A stretch of DNA of 64,000 bases from Aliidiomarina sedimenti (GCF_003986955.1 NZ_PIPN01000006.1:62001-126000), one strand, 5' to 3'; shown: positions 7,536 through 15,672, counted from the stretch's first letter. Notes: generated by a model from the sequence alone, not told the origin. Numbers and translations are program-made.

Positions 7536-8107
7536 ATTTTAATAGTGAGCGCGCGTGCTATCCCCTATAAACTGAGCGTGCGCGATAACAAGCAAACCGA
7601 GCATGCGCACTAACTCAAGAATGTGCTAATGCAGCCTCTGTGGTTAGTAACGACCACTGGCATGAACGTGCCAAACACTAATCTAATCTAGGGGCAAAAT
7701 GAGCAATCGTAAGCAGCGAAAACGAATGTGAGATGGGCTCTTCCTTGAGGAAACAACGTGAGCGCGCTCATGAGCGGTTGCATTGGCAACTGCGTTCGCT
7801 TCGCCATCATCCATCGGCGTGCGCGTTTTTTATTTATAGCTCTAACTTACAAGATTGCTTGGGGTTCGACAAGTAACAAAACCGACAACCTTGGACGTTT
7901 CGAAGTGGCTACTTTGTGATAATAACTTATCCTGCCCCTACAGTAGAAAGCGCTAGAAACGTACACGCAAATGCTCCATATATAAAACATAAGAAATCTT
8001 TAAGAACTATATACATAACATTAAATTTAATTTCGAAATTGACGAGTAGAAGGTTTTGCTCTATATGTGAATCATTAAACATTTTAATGCACTATACGCG
8101 ATACAAA
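7536..8107. other. Long poorly coding stretch inside the array
   Basis: About 570 bases without a well-supported gene lie between the HEPN-like cassette and hipB. The left part has three related GC-rich words around 7550-7615 that may be the wreck of an attC site. A 47-codon plus-strand frame (7733-7876) is described separately. The right part (7880-8107) is very AT-rich and probably carries the hipB promoter. The segment looks rearranged. Confidence 0.4.
7733..7876 (+). CDS. Possible small ORF, basic 47-residue peptide
   Basis: An ATG-started 47-codon frame whose product begins MGSSLRKQRERAHERLHWQL and is strongly basic with a more hydrophobic tail. A shorter in-phase-shifted frame just upstream (7699, MSNRKQRKRM then stop) has a similar basic opening, so the two may be pieces of one older gene. 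No ribosome-binding site is evident and no family is recognised. Listed because small basic peptides occur in cassette arrays; it may well be non-coding. Confidence 0.2.
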   Translation: MGSSLRKQRERAHERLHWQLRSLRHHPSACAFFIYSSNLQDCLGFDK

Positions 8108-8446
8108 ATGCCAAAGTCCGCAGCAAGAAGTTACTCTCGCTACACTGAAGAAGCGCTAACATTGTTGGCGAAGTTGATTCGTGCCTCCCGGCTTGAACAA
8201 AAGATGAGCGCTCAGGAGCTGGCAGATCGTGCTGGCATCTCCAGGGGCATGCTATCTCGCATAGAGAAAGCCGATCCCAAATGCGAAATAGGCGCAACTT
8301 TTGAGGTCGCCAGAATTGTAGGAGTGACCTTATTTGAAGCAGAGCCTGGCCGACTAACTATGCAGCTAAAACAAGTCGAAGCAAAACTTGCTCTGCTTCC
8401 TAAAAGCGCCCGCAAGGCTAAAAGGAAAGTAATAGATGACTTCTAA
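8108..8446 (+). CDS. HipB-like helix-turn-helix antitoxin/repressor
   Basis: A 112-residue Xre-type regulator. The helix-turn-helix spans about residues 20-75, with MSAQELADRAGISRGMLSRI as recognition region, and the C-terminus is basic. Its downstream neighbour is a truncated hipA start that overlaps its stop by eleven bases, so it is read as the HipB half of a HipBA pair, which would bind operator DNA and restrain the HipA kinase. ATG 8108 gives a normal HipB-length start; longer upstream starts would add an implausible tail. It is on the plus strand, opposite to the cassette genes. With the toxin broken it would be an orphan regulator. Confidence 0.75.
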   Translation: MPKSAARSYSRYTEEALTLLAKLIRASRLEQKMSAQELADRAGISRGMLSRIEKADPKCEIGATFEVARIVGVTLFEAEPGRLTMQLKQVEAKLALLPKSARKAKRKVIDDF

Positions 8447-8597
8447 GCAAGACTATAAAGAAGCTTACGTCTGGATTTGGTTACCCGATGCGACAGAGCC
8501 CGTCGTGGCTGGTCGCCTCGCTAGAGCGGTGAGGCTTGCCGAAATATCAGAGAACACACCACCTACCAAGTTATCCATGCCCACCTCCTTGATTTAA
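8436..8597 (+). pseudogene. Truncated hipA (first ~29 codons only)
   Basis: The frame starts at an ATG overlapping the hipB stop and reads KEAYVWIWLPDATEPVVAGR, a good HipA N-terminus. After about codon 29 (near 8523) the similarity ends abruptly and the frame runs through unrelated sequence to TAA at 8595-8597. Intact HipA kinases have about 400 residues or more, so over 90 percent is missing. The break point coincides with a fragment that reads on the opposite strand, which suggests a recombination junction. Confidence 0.75.
8465..8578 (-). pseudogene. 5' fragment of an unknown minus-strand gene
   Basis: A textbook GGAGGTGG Shine-Dalgarno is followed at 8578 by ATG and a frame starting MDNLVGGVFSDISASLTAL; it stops after 37 codons inside the antisense of the hipA fragment. 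The strong ribosome-binding site and array-direction orientation suggest the genuine start of a cassette gene whose body was replaced when the hipBA sequence joined near 8523. The parent family is not recognised. Confidence 0.3.
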
Positions 8598-8614
8598 CTA
8601 CTTGTTTATCGAAA

Positions 8615-8689
8615 ACATAACGCCTCAATAACCGGTTCAGCTTTGCTACGTCCGGCGCCGAAGGCGCGTAGTTGATTGATTTGTTATGC
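8615..8689 (-). other. attC site (after the SIR2-like gene)
   Basis: A 75-base site with cores ACATAAC at 8615-8621 and GTTATGC at 8683-8689. Outer arms TCAATAAC and GTTGATTG pair, and the centre CTACG...CGTAG with GGCGCC forms a strong inner hairpin. This is one of the best-formed attC sites in the array. Confidence 0.8.
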
Positions 8690-8690
8690 A

Positions 8691-9782
8691 TTATTTACGC
8701 TTAGGAAAAAAATTCTTAATTTCGGAAATCGATTGATCAAATTTTAGTGGCCTGTACTCAAATCGCGCTAACGCACCTGGCCCCATAAGGTGTTTGAACC
8801 GCGCTTCCGTGACGCCAGACTCGTCAGGATTGTAGACAATAATCTTTTTAAGAACAGTATCACCGACAGTGCCTAAACCATATAGTAGTCTGAAAAAAGC
8901 ATCCGTTTCTGGAAGCGAATACCCGATGATAAATATATACTCTGCCTCCTCAAGCTCCTTAGCGGTGGTACTCCAAATAGTTGAGAGTAATTGATGGTAG
9001 TCTGCTTTATTCCACGCAGGAGGAACTATGACTGGCTCTGGTTTCACTTTTACATCAGTATGTTTCGTGTAGTACTCTTGAAGTTGGCTACCAATTGGAA
9101 TTTTGCAATTCCCTCGCTCTTCACTAAATCCTTGATAACTATATTTAGAAAAGTACTCCTGCAATGTAAGTGGTTGAACGGAACCACTATCTTCTCGCAC
9201 TGCCCAATTAAGAGAACCGTGTAACTTTAATAACGAAACAGGATAACTTGCGTTAACGGAAGGGCCGAAGCCATAAACAGGGCCTAGACCACATTTATGC
9301 ATTGCAACATCTAGAGCAATATCGTAGTTAAACGATATTACTGCTGGTTTTTTAACTGGGTGAGCTTCTTGTTTCAAATAACTAAGTAACTCAGCAAATT
9401 TTTCGTAGCTACTTGGTGCAAGTATGTATCGTCCTCTAGTCGGAAAATCTATCGTCCTCTCTAGAGTTACGACAATTAATTCTTTTAGAGACGCTATCGC
9501 GAACGGTATTTCGTCAGGTTCAAATCCAGGCAACTTTTTAAGTGCATTTGCGATTTCTAAAGCAGTAAATATTGACTCAATATTGTTTAGGTCAATTTGT
9601 GATTTTGAGTGAACAGATTGAAGTGAAGATATGGCTTTGAATACTCTCTCGAAGTCTTCATTTTTCCCTGCCACATCATTAGTACTTAGAAGCCTGGAAG
9701 CTGTATCCAGGAAATCGTTCATTAAAGGCGCACCACAATCTTTAGAAGCCCCAGCGCCTAGAATAAAAACTATATCACCCAT
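8691..9782 (-). CDS. SIR2-like domain protein (candidate antiphage NADase)
   Basis: A 363-residue protein that opens with VFILGAGASKDCGAP, the NAD-binding GAGAS motif of the SIR2_2 family. Further family landmarks are ISFNYDIALD near residue 148, LLKLHGSLNW near 184, PVIVPPAWNK near 250 and YIFIIGYSLPETDAFF near 280. SIR2-like domains of this kind occur in many phage-defence systems, where they deplete NAD during infection; that is family knowledge, and activity here is not shown. It is a single-gene cassette, AT-rich relative to the core genome, and lies next to the coiled-coil membrane protein cassette. AAGGAG stands eleven bases before the ATG. No partner domain is fused to it. Confidence 0.8.
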   Translation of the reverse strand: MGDIVFILGAGASKDCGAPLMNDFLDTASRLLSTNDVAGKNEDFERVFKAISSLQSVHSKSQIDLNNIESIFTALEIANALKKLPGFEPDEIPFAIASLKELIVVTLERTIDFPTRGRYILAPSSYEKFAELLSYLKQEAHPVKKPAVISFNYDIALDVAMHKCGLGPVYGFGPSVNASYPVSLLKLHGSLNWAVREDSGSVQPLTLQEYFSKYSYQGFSEERGNCKIPIGSQLQEYYTKHTDVKVKPEPVIVPPAWNKADYHQLLSTIWSTTAKELEEAEYIFIIGYSLPETDAFFRLLYGLGTVGDTVLKKIIVYNPDESGVTEARFKHLMGPGALARFEYRPLKFDQSISEIKNFFPKRK

Positions 9783-9801
9783 GTTGTAAGAGTCTCCTTA
9801 T

Positions 9802-9847
9802 GCATAATGCGCCGCCTGCGGCGTCATTCTTCAGTGGCTTGTTATGC
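9802..9847 (-). other. Short attC site (after the coiled-coil gene)
   Basis: A 46-base site with cores GCATAAT at 9802-9808 (last base off consensus) and GTTATGC at 9841-9847, enclosing a GCGCCGCCTGCGGCG hairpin. The gene stop lies in the right core (GCA TAA C on the cassette strand). It is shorter than usual attC sites and may be a degenerate form. Confidence 0.6.
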
Positions 9848-11185
9848 ATCCATTTTACTTAGCTTGCTCTCCAATTTCTGAAGAGTCGCTCGAATATCTT
9901 TTAATTCGGGTGATAAACTTTGCTCTTTGGTGCGTCGACTAGTAGGCTCGTCACTCACTAATCCGTGTTTTCGAAGCGGATCATTGTGAATTTGCATCAA
10001 TACACTTCTCACATAATGTGAATACTCTTCTCCCTTGCCAGCTTCTGAGGACAATTGATCCGAAAACCCGACGATTGATTTGGCTAGAGTGCTTTTATAT
10101 GCATAGTCTTCTGCGATATTCTTCTGCTTTACATACTGGGCTGCTGAAAACCAAGCACCACCTATGAGTATTGGAAGTAATGAAACTCTACCAACCATTG
10201 CTCCAGCACCTAAATTAGGGTCGCTCACAAGCCAAATACCCATAAGTACAGATGCAATTACAAATACGACCGAAGAAATTATCCACCCACGGATTAAATT
10301 TGGCTTACTAGCCCTATTGAATTGTTCGGTAAAGGCCGCACTCAATCCTTCTGCAGTTTTATACTCCAGAGCTAATTTTGCGCTTTTAATTAAGCTTTCC
10401 GCTTCTTCGTTATATTCCTTATGATCAGATTCATATTGCTCCAGAGTTGTTATGTATTTCTTTGTTCTTTGCTCTTGTTTTTCTAGCTGTGTTTCCCTCT
10501 CTAAAACTTTTTCACTAAAAGATTCTATAACTTCGTTGTGACTTTTTGCTTCTGAAAGTAAGTTCTCAATTTGCTCAGTCCTTTCCTCGTCTTGGTCAAG
10601 CATTGATTCTAATTCTGTGCGTTTTTGCAATGTTGCATCGGATAACATATTCAACTCATCCAATTCTTCTTGCAGCGAACTCATTTTTTCACCCAAATCG
10701 GCATGCGTGCTCTCGATTTCACTTTTTAGCACAAGACCTTCTTTCTTAACTTCCAAGATGGCCTCTATCTCTTCCGTCAAAGCTGCCGCTCGCTTTTGAA
10801 GGCTATCAAGGTGTTCTTCAAAAACTTCCTGGCGGTCGAATGATTTTCGAACACCCCAGCCTCTCAGGACAGGTTTGATATTGTCCAAGTAGGTACACAC
10901 GGAATTTAAATCTCTATTTTTTAATTGAGTATTTATATTCGAAAGTTGAGAAGCAAAGGAATTCCTCTCGCTGTGTGTTGAAGCTTGAATGAACTTATTT
11001 TCAGATTTAAGAGCAGCAGTTATGTCTACGAGAATGGCGTCAATACCGCCTTTAATTCCTTTCGCCGTATACTCTTGCTCTGGCCCAAATTGTTGCCCCT
11101 TATAGTGAGCCACCTTGATGGCTCTTAGGGATTTTCGAATCTCGTCTCTTAGGCTTCGAATCTGGTCAATAGTTTGTGTGCTCAT
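9842..11185 (-). CDS. Coiled-coil membrane protein, function unknown
   Basis: A 447-residue protein. Residues 1-115 are helical without clear motifs; residues about 118-290 are a long, charged heptad-like coiled coil rich in Glu, Gln and Lys; two transmembrane helices follow at about 302-320 and 333-350; and the C-terminus (about 350-447) is soluble with another short coiled coil at the end (LKDIRATLQKLESKL). There is no signal peptide, so the coiled coil is probably cytoplasmic and anchored by the helix pair. No family is recognised. It is a single-gene cassette next to the SIR2-like cassette. A membrane effector or scaffold role is possible but unsupported beyond topology. Confidence 0.65.
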   Translation of the reverse strand: MSTQTIDQIRSLRDEIRKSLRAIKVAHYKGQQFGPEQEYTAKGIKGGIDAILVDITAALKSENKFIQASTHSERNSFASQLSNINTQLKNRDLNSVCTYLDNIKPVLRGWGVRKSFDRQEVFEEHLDSLQKRAAALTEEIEAILEVKKEGLVLKSEIESTHADLGEKMSSLQEELDELNMLSDATLQKRTELESMLDQDEERTEQIENLLSEAKSHNEVIESFSEKVLERETQLEKQEQRTKKYITTLEQYESDHKEYNEEAESLIKSAKLALEYKTAEGLSAAFTEQFNRASKPNLIRGWIISSVVFVIASVLMGIWLVSDPNLGAGAMVGRVSLLPILIGGAWFSAAQYVKQKNIAEDYAYKSTLAKSIVGFSDQLSSEAGKGEEYSHYVRSVLMQIHNDPLRKHGLVSDEPTSRRTKEQSLSPELKDIRATLQKLESKLSKMDA

Positions 11186-11207
11186 GGATACCTTAATCTC
11201 TTAGGAA

Positions 11208-11312
11208 GCATAACGCCCCTGATCTGGCGCGAAAAGATGTTGGCGTGGCTTTTGCGTTTTTTGCAAAAGGCGTGACGACATACTTTTGTCGCTCAGGATC
11301 GGCTTGTTAGAG
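11208..11312 (-). other. attC site (after the DUF6988-like gene)
   Basis: A 105-base site with cores GCATAAC at 11208-11214 and GTTAGAG at 11306-11312. The arms (CCTGATC against GATCAGG-like sequence, and CGCCTTTTGC-type inner words) make it the longest and clearest palindrome of the array. The gene's TAA stop is inside the right core. Confidence 0.8.
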
Positions 11313-11903
11313 AGCGCCACGCCACTCGTTCCGCTTCTCTGCCAATTGATTCACGCCACCCTCATCGCCCACTAACTGCAATAGAAAGCACGCAATTAAA
11401 CTTGAATATTGATTTCGAACCTTTAAGAGCTTTTGAATCTCTTCGACCGGATAATTTGGCTCAATAGCCGAAGGTGAAATACGCCTGATGATGTGCTCTA
11501 TTCCTCCGTGAGTAAGGCCATGAAAGTCCTCACGATTTAGCTCAGACATTCCTTTAATGAATGCACCACCTGTTTCAGGATCATCACCAATATCCTTGAG
11601 CATGTCTTTAAATCCTGGATATTTTCTTTTTCCGAATTTTTCTACGGCTTCATCCGACGCATGGTCAAGCAACCACACGCCCCGTGTGTAGGCCTCATGC
11701 AAAGGTCTTAAAAGAGAAAATGCAGGGCCTGGAAGATTTCGGTCTACGAGCAGGGTCATTGCGTCCGTGATATCCAGCGCATGCTGGAGCAAGGCCACGC
11801 CCATGTGAATGCGGCTGTTGTTTTGGACGGGTATGTCGTTTGTCTTGCTATGAATCCACGCCCCAATTTCTTTTGCTTTCGCGACGCTTTCGCTGATATC
11901 CAT
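11307..11903 (-). CDS. DUF6988/DUF5677-like helical protein
   Basis: A 198-residue mainly helical protein. The stretches VALLQHALDITDAMTLLVD, SLLRPLHEAYTRGVWL and DFHGLTHGG resemble, from memory, the DUF6988/DUF5677 group of small HEPN-like proteins of unknown function. The start is ATG 11903 rather than 11939, because the cassette boundary core GTTAGAG lies at 11910-11916 and the region upstream is outside the cassette; AGAGAG between core and ATG can act as Shine-Dalgarno. It is the first cassette at the array's promoter-proximal end. Confidence 0.65.
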   Translation of the reverse strand: MDISESVAKAKEIGAWIHSKTNDIPVQNNSRIHMGVALLQHALDITDAMTLLVDRNLPGPAFSLLRPLHEAYTRGVWLLDHASDEAVEKFGKRKYPGFKDMLKDIGDDPETGGAFIKGMSELNREDFHGLTHGGIEHIIRRISPSAIEPNYPVEEIQKLLKVRNQYSSLIACFLLQLVGDEGGVNQLAEKRNEWRGAL

Positions 11904-11909
11904 AAAGCT

Positions 11910-11916
11910 CTCTAAC
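11910..11916 (-). other. Cassette boundary core at the array's upstream end
   Basis: CTCTAAC on the plus strand (GTTAGAG on the cassette strand) equals the core that ends this cassette's attC at 11306-11312, so it marks the junction between cassette and non-cassette DNA. In a complete integron attI would lie immediately to the right; no integrase or clear attI is seen there. Confidence 0.6.
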
Positions 11917-12233
11917 CTTTGTATAGTGTGTCTGCGCACTTTGCAGTTCGTTCAGCTAATGATTACCAATGCGTAAATTGCTGTCCAATAACTCATTCTT
12001 CCGCAAAACTTCCAGAACACGAAAAAGCCATTTGAGCATGCTCAGTCACCCTATTGGGTGAGTACGATATCTAACTTTGAATTTTGTTATGTAGTTGACA
12101 TTAAACGACTTAAAAACACAAAACAACAACAAACCGAGCAATCTTTCCTGTATAAGCGCGCAACGGCCTGAATCAGGCAAGGGAGTTTATCAAGCTCATA
12201 GCTCGGTTATGCGCTCAAAACTGCCATCAGCAC
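11917..12233. other. Non-coding spacer between the array and the gcv genes
   Basis: About 320 bases without a supported gene. It contains a palindrome GAGCATGCTC at 12034-12043, a small hairpin TCACCC-TATT-GGGTGA at 12046-12061, and isolated core-like words GTTATGT (12086-12092) and GTTATGC (12206-12212) that do not form attC structures. It could be a relic of attI or of lost cassettes, and should contain any promoter that reads into the array from the right. Confidence 0.4.
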
Positions 12234-12263
12234 AAACAAAAATGCCCTCCTAATTGGAGGGCA
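12234..12263 (-). terminator. Rho-independent terminator of gcvP
   Basis: On the minus strand an 8-bp GC-rich stem (TGCCCTCC / GGAGGGCA, loop of five) ends in TTTTTGTTTG. It lies about 40 bases past the gcvP stop. Confidence 0.9.
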
Positions 12264-12301
12264 TTAAACGGTTTATTTCCTGCGTTCTAGAAACTCAGAT
12301 A

Positions 12302-15184
12302 TTACCGATAACTATCAATATCCGGGCAGCTGCACACCAGATTGCGGTCACCATAGACATCATCAATACGGTTCACGCTTGGCCAGAACTTATCGATGGC
12401 TACGGCAGGTACCGGGTACGCGGCCAGTTGGCGGTCGTACGGGCGATCCCAGCTGCTATCGACGATATCGGCCAGGGTATGCGGCGCATTCACCAGCGGG
12501 TTGTTGTCCGCTGGCCATTCACCGGCGGCTACTTTCTCCAGCTCGCCTTTAATGCAGACCATGGCTTCAATGAAGCGGTCCAGCTCGGCTTTCGACTCGG
12601 ACTCGGTCGGCTCTACCATCAGCGTGCCAGCGACCGGGAACGACATAGTTGGCGAGTGGAAGCCGTAGTCCTGCAGGCGCTTGGCAATATCGATTTCGGC
12701 GATATCCGCTTTGTCTTTCAGCGGGCGTAAATCGATGATGCACTCATGCGCGACGCGGCCATTGCGTCCACTGTACAGAATCGGGTAGTGCTCACCCAGC
12801 TTAGTCGCCAGGTAGTTTGCGTTCAGAATGGCGGTTTCGGTCGCTTCACGCAGGCCGGCGCTGCCCATCATCGCAATGTACATCCACGAAATTGGCAGGA
12901 TACTGGCACTACCGTATGGCGCTGCTGATACGGCATGGTTACCATGCGCCAGCCCTTCGCCGTCCATCATTACGTGGCCCGGTAAGAAAGGTGCCAGGTG
13001 TTTTTTGACCCCGATAGGGCCCATGCCTGGTCCGCCGCCGCCATGTGGAATGCAGAAGGTTTTATGCAGGTTCAGGTGCGATACATCCGAGCCAATAAAG
13101 CCCGGCGAGGTAACCCCAACCTGAGCATTCATGTTGGCGCCGTCCATGTACACCTGGCCACCAAATTCATGCACGATGTCGCAGACTTCACGAATTTTCT
13201 CTTCGTACACACCATGGGTCGACGGGTACGTCACCATGGCGCAGGACAGGTTGTCACCGGCTTCTTCGGCTTTCTGGCGGAAATCGCTGACGTCGATATT
13301 ACCCTGGTCATCGCAGTCAACCACGATCACTTTCATGCTCGCCATTTGCGCTGAAGCCGGGTTAGTACCATGCGCTGAACTTGGGATCAGACAGATATCA
13401 CGATGCCCTTCACCACGGCTCTGATGATACTTCTGAATCGCCATCAGGCCAGCGTATTCGCCCTGAGCCCCTGAGTTTGGCTGCATTGACATGGCGTCAT
13501 AGCCGGTAATGTCCAGCAACCAGTCTGACAGGCTGGCAATCATTTGCGCGTAGCCACGGGTCTGTTCAGGTGGGCAGAACGGGTGCAGACCACCAAATTC
13601 TGGCCAGGTCACCGGGATCATCTCAGCTGTGGCATTCAGCTTCATGGTGCAGGAGCCGAGTGAAATCATCGAGTGGTTAAGTGCCAGATCTTTGTTTTCC
13701 AGCGACTTAATGTAACGCAGCATCTCGGTTTCTGAGTGATACGAGTTAAATACGTCGTGAGTCAGGAAATCGGTATCGCGCTGCAGGTTAAGAGGCAAGC
13801 TGTCGTCGCCGCCACTTACTTCAGAATCCAGTTTACCGACACTCAGGCCATGGCCTTCGCCAAGCAGGATATCAAACAGTTGCGCGACATCGGCAGCGGT
13901 TTTGCTTTCATCCATGCTGATACCAACCTGACCGTCGTGATCCAGACGCAGGTTCACTTCAGCGGCACGGGCACGCTCAATGATATCGCTCTTACTGGAG
14001 CGCACGTTCACTGTCAGGGTGTCGAACCAGCTGCCGTTGGTGACCGTCAGACCTTTTTCCTGCAGGCCTGCGGCAACGATATCAGTCAGGCGGTGAATGC
14101 GCCCGGCAATGTTCTTCAGCCCTTCAGGACCGTGGTAAACCGCGTAGAACGAGGCCATGTTGGCCAGCAGGACCTGCGCGGTACAGATGTTTGAGTTGGC
14201 TTTCTCGCGACGGATATGTTGTTCGCGGGTTTGCATCGCCATCCGCAGCGCCAGGTTGCCACGTGAGTCTTTAGACACACCAATAATACGGCCCGGCAAG
14301 GCACGTTTGAATTTGTCACGGGTGGCAAAGAATGCCGCATGTGGTCCGCCATAGCCCATTGGCACACCAAAACGTTGCGCCGAACCAAAGACCATATCCG
14401 CGCCCATTTCACCCGGCGACTTACACATCACCAGGCTCATCAGGTCGGTTGCGACCGCTACTACTGCTTTTTGCTTCTGCACCGCGGCAATCACGTCGCT
14501 TAAATCAAGAATATCGCCATTGTCGGCCGGGCTTTGCAGCAAGGCACCAAAGACTTCGTGGTCGGCCGCTTCGGTCCAGTCGCCTTCGATAATATCGAAA
14601 CCGAACATGTCAGCGCGCGCTTTAACCACGTCAATGGTTTGCGGGAATACGTTGTTAGCAATAAAGAATGCGTTGGACTTCGACTTAGCTACCCGCTTGG
14701 CCATGGCCATTGCTTCGGCTGCCGCTGTGGCTTCATCCAGCAGCGACGCACTCGCCAGCTCCATGCCAGTTAAATCCATGGTCATTTGCTGGAAGTTCAG
14801 AATAGCCTGCAGGCGGCCCTGAGCAATTTCTGGCTGGTACGGGGTGTACGCGGTGTACCAACCCGGGTTTTCCAGCACGTTACGGAGAATCACGTTCGGC
14901 GTCAGGGTGTCGTAGTAACCTGCCCCAATGTAGCTTTTAAACACCTGGTTCTTGCTCGCGATGGTTTTCAATTTTGCCAGCGCATCACGTTCTGTCATGG
15001 CCGTGCCAATGTTCAGAAAAGGCTCGCGCAAAATCGCACCGGGTACGGTTTGCGTGGTCATTTCTTCCAGTGACGATGCACCGACGGCTTGCAGCATGGC
15101 TGCGCGCTCATCTTCACTCGGGCCGATATGACGGGCCACAAACTCGTCGTGACGTTCAAATTGTTCCAGGGTTTTACCGCTCAT
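12302..15184 (-). CDS. gcvP: Glycine dehydrogenase (decarboxylating), P-protein
   Basis: A 960-residue P-protein, full length for the single-chain bacterial form. It decarboxylates glycine with PLP and passes the aminomethyl group to the lipoyl arm of GcvH. The N-terminal half keeps the pseudo-active fold ([14 protein letters not shown] near residue 12); the C-terminal half has [11 protein letters not shown] near residue 510 and [16 protein letters not shown] near residue 705, whose Lys binds PLP. Shine-Dalgarno AAGGTGA precedes the ATG. It is the last gene of gcvT-gcvH-gcvP, but a terminator-like hairpin precedes it, so its dose may be set separately. Confidence 0.98.
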   Translation of the reverse strand: MSGKTLEQFERHDEFVARHIGPSEDERAAMLQAVGASSLEEMTTQTVPGAILREPFLNIGTAMTERDALAKLKTIASKNQVFKSYIGAGYYDTLTPNVILRNVLENPGWYTAYTPYQPEIAQGRLQAILNFQQMTMDLTGMELASASLLDEATAAAEAMAMAKRVAKSKSNAFFIANNVFPQTIDVVKARADMFGFDIIEGDWTEAADHEVFGALLQSPADNGDILDLSDVIAAVQKQKAVVAVATDLMSLVMCKSPGEMGADMVFGSAQRFGVPMGYGGPHAAFFATRDKFKRALPGRIIGVSKDSRGNLALRMAMQTREQHIRREKANSNICTAQVLLANMASFYAVYHGPEGLKNIAGRIHRLTDIVAAGLQEKGLTVTNGSWFDTLTVNVRSSKSDIIERARAAEVNLRLDHDGQVGISMDESKTAADVAQLFDILLGEGHGLSVGKLDSEVSGGDDSLPLNLQRDTDFLTHDVFNSYHSETEMLRYIKSLENKDLALNHSMISLGSCTMKLNATAEMIPVTWPEFGGLHPFCPPEQTRGYAQMIASLSDWLLDITGYDAMSMQPNSGAQGEYAGLMAIQKYHQSRGEGHRDICLIPSSAHGTNPASAQMASMKVIVVDCDDQGNIDVSDFRQKAEEAGDNLSCAMVTYPSTHGVYEEKIREVCDIVHEFGGQVYMDGANMNAQVGVTSPGFIGSDVSHLNLHKTFCIPHGGGGPGMGPIGVKKHLAPFLPGHVMMDGEGLAHGNHAVSAAPYGSASILPISWMYIAMMGSAGLREATETAILNANYLATKLGEHYPILYSGRNGRVAHECIIDLRPLKDKADIAEIDIAKRLQDYGFHSPTMSFPVAGTLMVEPTESESKAELDRFIEAMVCIKGELEKVAAGEWPADNNPLVNAPHTLADIVDSSWDRPYDRQLAAYPVPAVAIDKFWPSVNRIDDVYGDRNLVCSCPDIDSYR

Positions 15185-15230
15185 GATTCACCTTGATTTA
15201 GCTAATGGCAATGTCGCTTACGTTGGCTAA

Positions 15231-15262
15231 GCGAAAAACAAGGCCCCGGCATAACCGGGGCC
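15231..15262 (-). terminator. Terminator-like hairpin between gcvH and gcvP
   Basis: On the minus strand GGCCCCGG-TTATG-CCGGGGCC, a perfect 8-bp GC stem, is followed by TTGTTTTTCG. It lies in the 98-base gap between gcvH and gcvP and probably ends part of the gcvTH transcripts. Confidence 0.8.
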
Positions 15263-15282
15263 CTGACATTCTGACAACCTGC

Positions 15283-15672
15283 TTATTCGTCTTCGATTGA
15301 CGCAGAATAGGCTTCTGCATCCAGCAGGTTGTTTAATTCATTTTCATCGTCTGCTTTAATTTTGAATAACCAGCCGTCACCGTACGGGTCGTTATTGACC
15401 ATTTCCGGTGAGTCTTCGAGGTCTTCGTTCACAGCCACTATCTGGCCGCTAATTGGCGCGTAAATATCAGACGCCGCTTTAACTGATTCTGCAACTGCAC
15501 AGTCGTCACCCACTGAGAAGGTATCGCCTTCTTCCGGCAGCTCGACAAACACCATGTCACCTAACAGTTCCTGCGCGTGTTCACTGATACCGACGGTGTA
15601 AACGCCTTCGCCTTCGTTACGCACCCATTCGTGCGACGCTGCGTATTTCAATTCTGTTGGAACGTTGCTCAT
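15283..15672 (-). CDS. gcvH: Glycine cleavage system H protein
   Basis: A 129-residue lipoyl carrier protein of normal length. The lipoylation site is the Lys in [15 protein letters not shown] near residue 65; the flanking glycine and the acidic C-terminal helix are conserved. GcvH shuttles the aminomethyl group from GcvP to GcvT and is re-oxidised by lipoamide dehydrogenase, which is not in the window. AAGGA stands nine bases before the ATG. It lies 69 bases downstream of gcvT. Confidence 0.98.
   Translation of the reverse strand: MSNVPTELKYAASHEWVRNEGEGVYTVGISEHAQELLGDMVFVELPEEGDTFSVGDDCAVAESVKAASDIYAPISGQIVAVNEDLEDSPEMVNNDPYGDGWLFKIKADDENELNNLLDAEAYSASIEDE

Larger units (their letters stand above)
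4280..11916 (-). mobile_element. Integron cassette array without integrase (CALIN)
   Basis: A run of mostly minus-strand genes, each short and promoter-poor, separated by imperfect palindromes of about 46-105 bases. These begin with RYYYAAC-like cores and end with GTTRRRY-like cores (GTTATGC, GTTATGT, GTTACGC, GTTAGGC, GTTAGAG). In most cases the stop codon of the gene lies at or inside the core, as in integron gene cassettes. Several cassettes begin and end with matching core variants, which fixes their limits. No tyrosine integrase, attI site or integrase remnant is visible. The content (toxin-antitoxin pairs, hypothetical proteins, SIR2-like and HEPN-like proteins) is typical of sedentary chromosomal cassette arrays. 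The array sits between the deacetylase operon and the gcv genes. Whether an intact integron exists elsewhere on the chromosome cannot be seen. Confidence 0.8.

Noticed and set aside
9517-9527. GGTTCAAATCC, a tRNA T-loop-like word
   Set aside because: It lies within the intact SIR2-like coding sequence and the flanks do not fold into acceptor, D and anticodon arms.
4280-11916. A prophage or integrative element with its own integrase
   Set aside because: No integrase, structural, conjugation or tRNA attachment site is visible; short single-gene units with attC-like sites explain the block better.
12086-12212. GTTATGT and GTTATGC words to the right of the array, as further attC cores
   Set aside because: No partner core lies at attC distance and the intervening sequence does not form paired arms, so they were not counted as sites.
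12302-15184. Several long open frames on the strand opposite gcvP and in its other frames
   Set aside because: They are shadows of a GC-rich, strongly conserved gene; none has a ribosome-binding site or recognisable domain.
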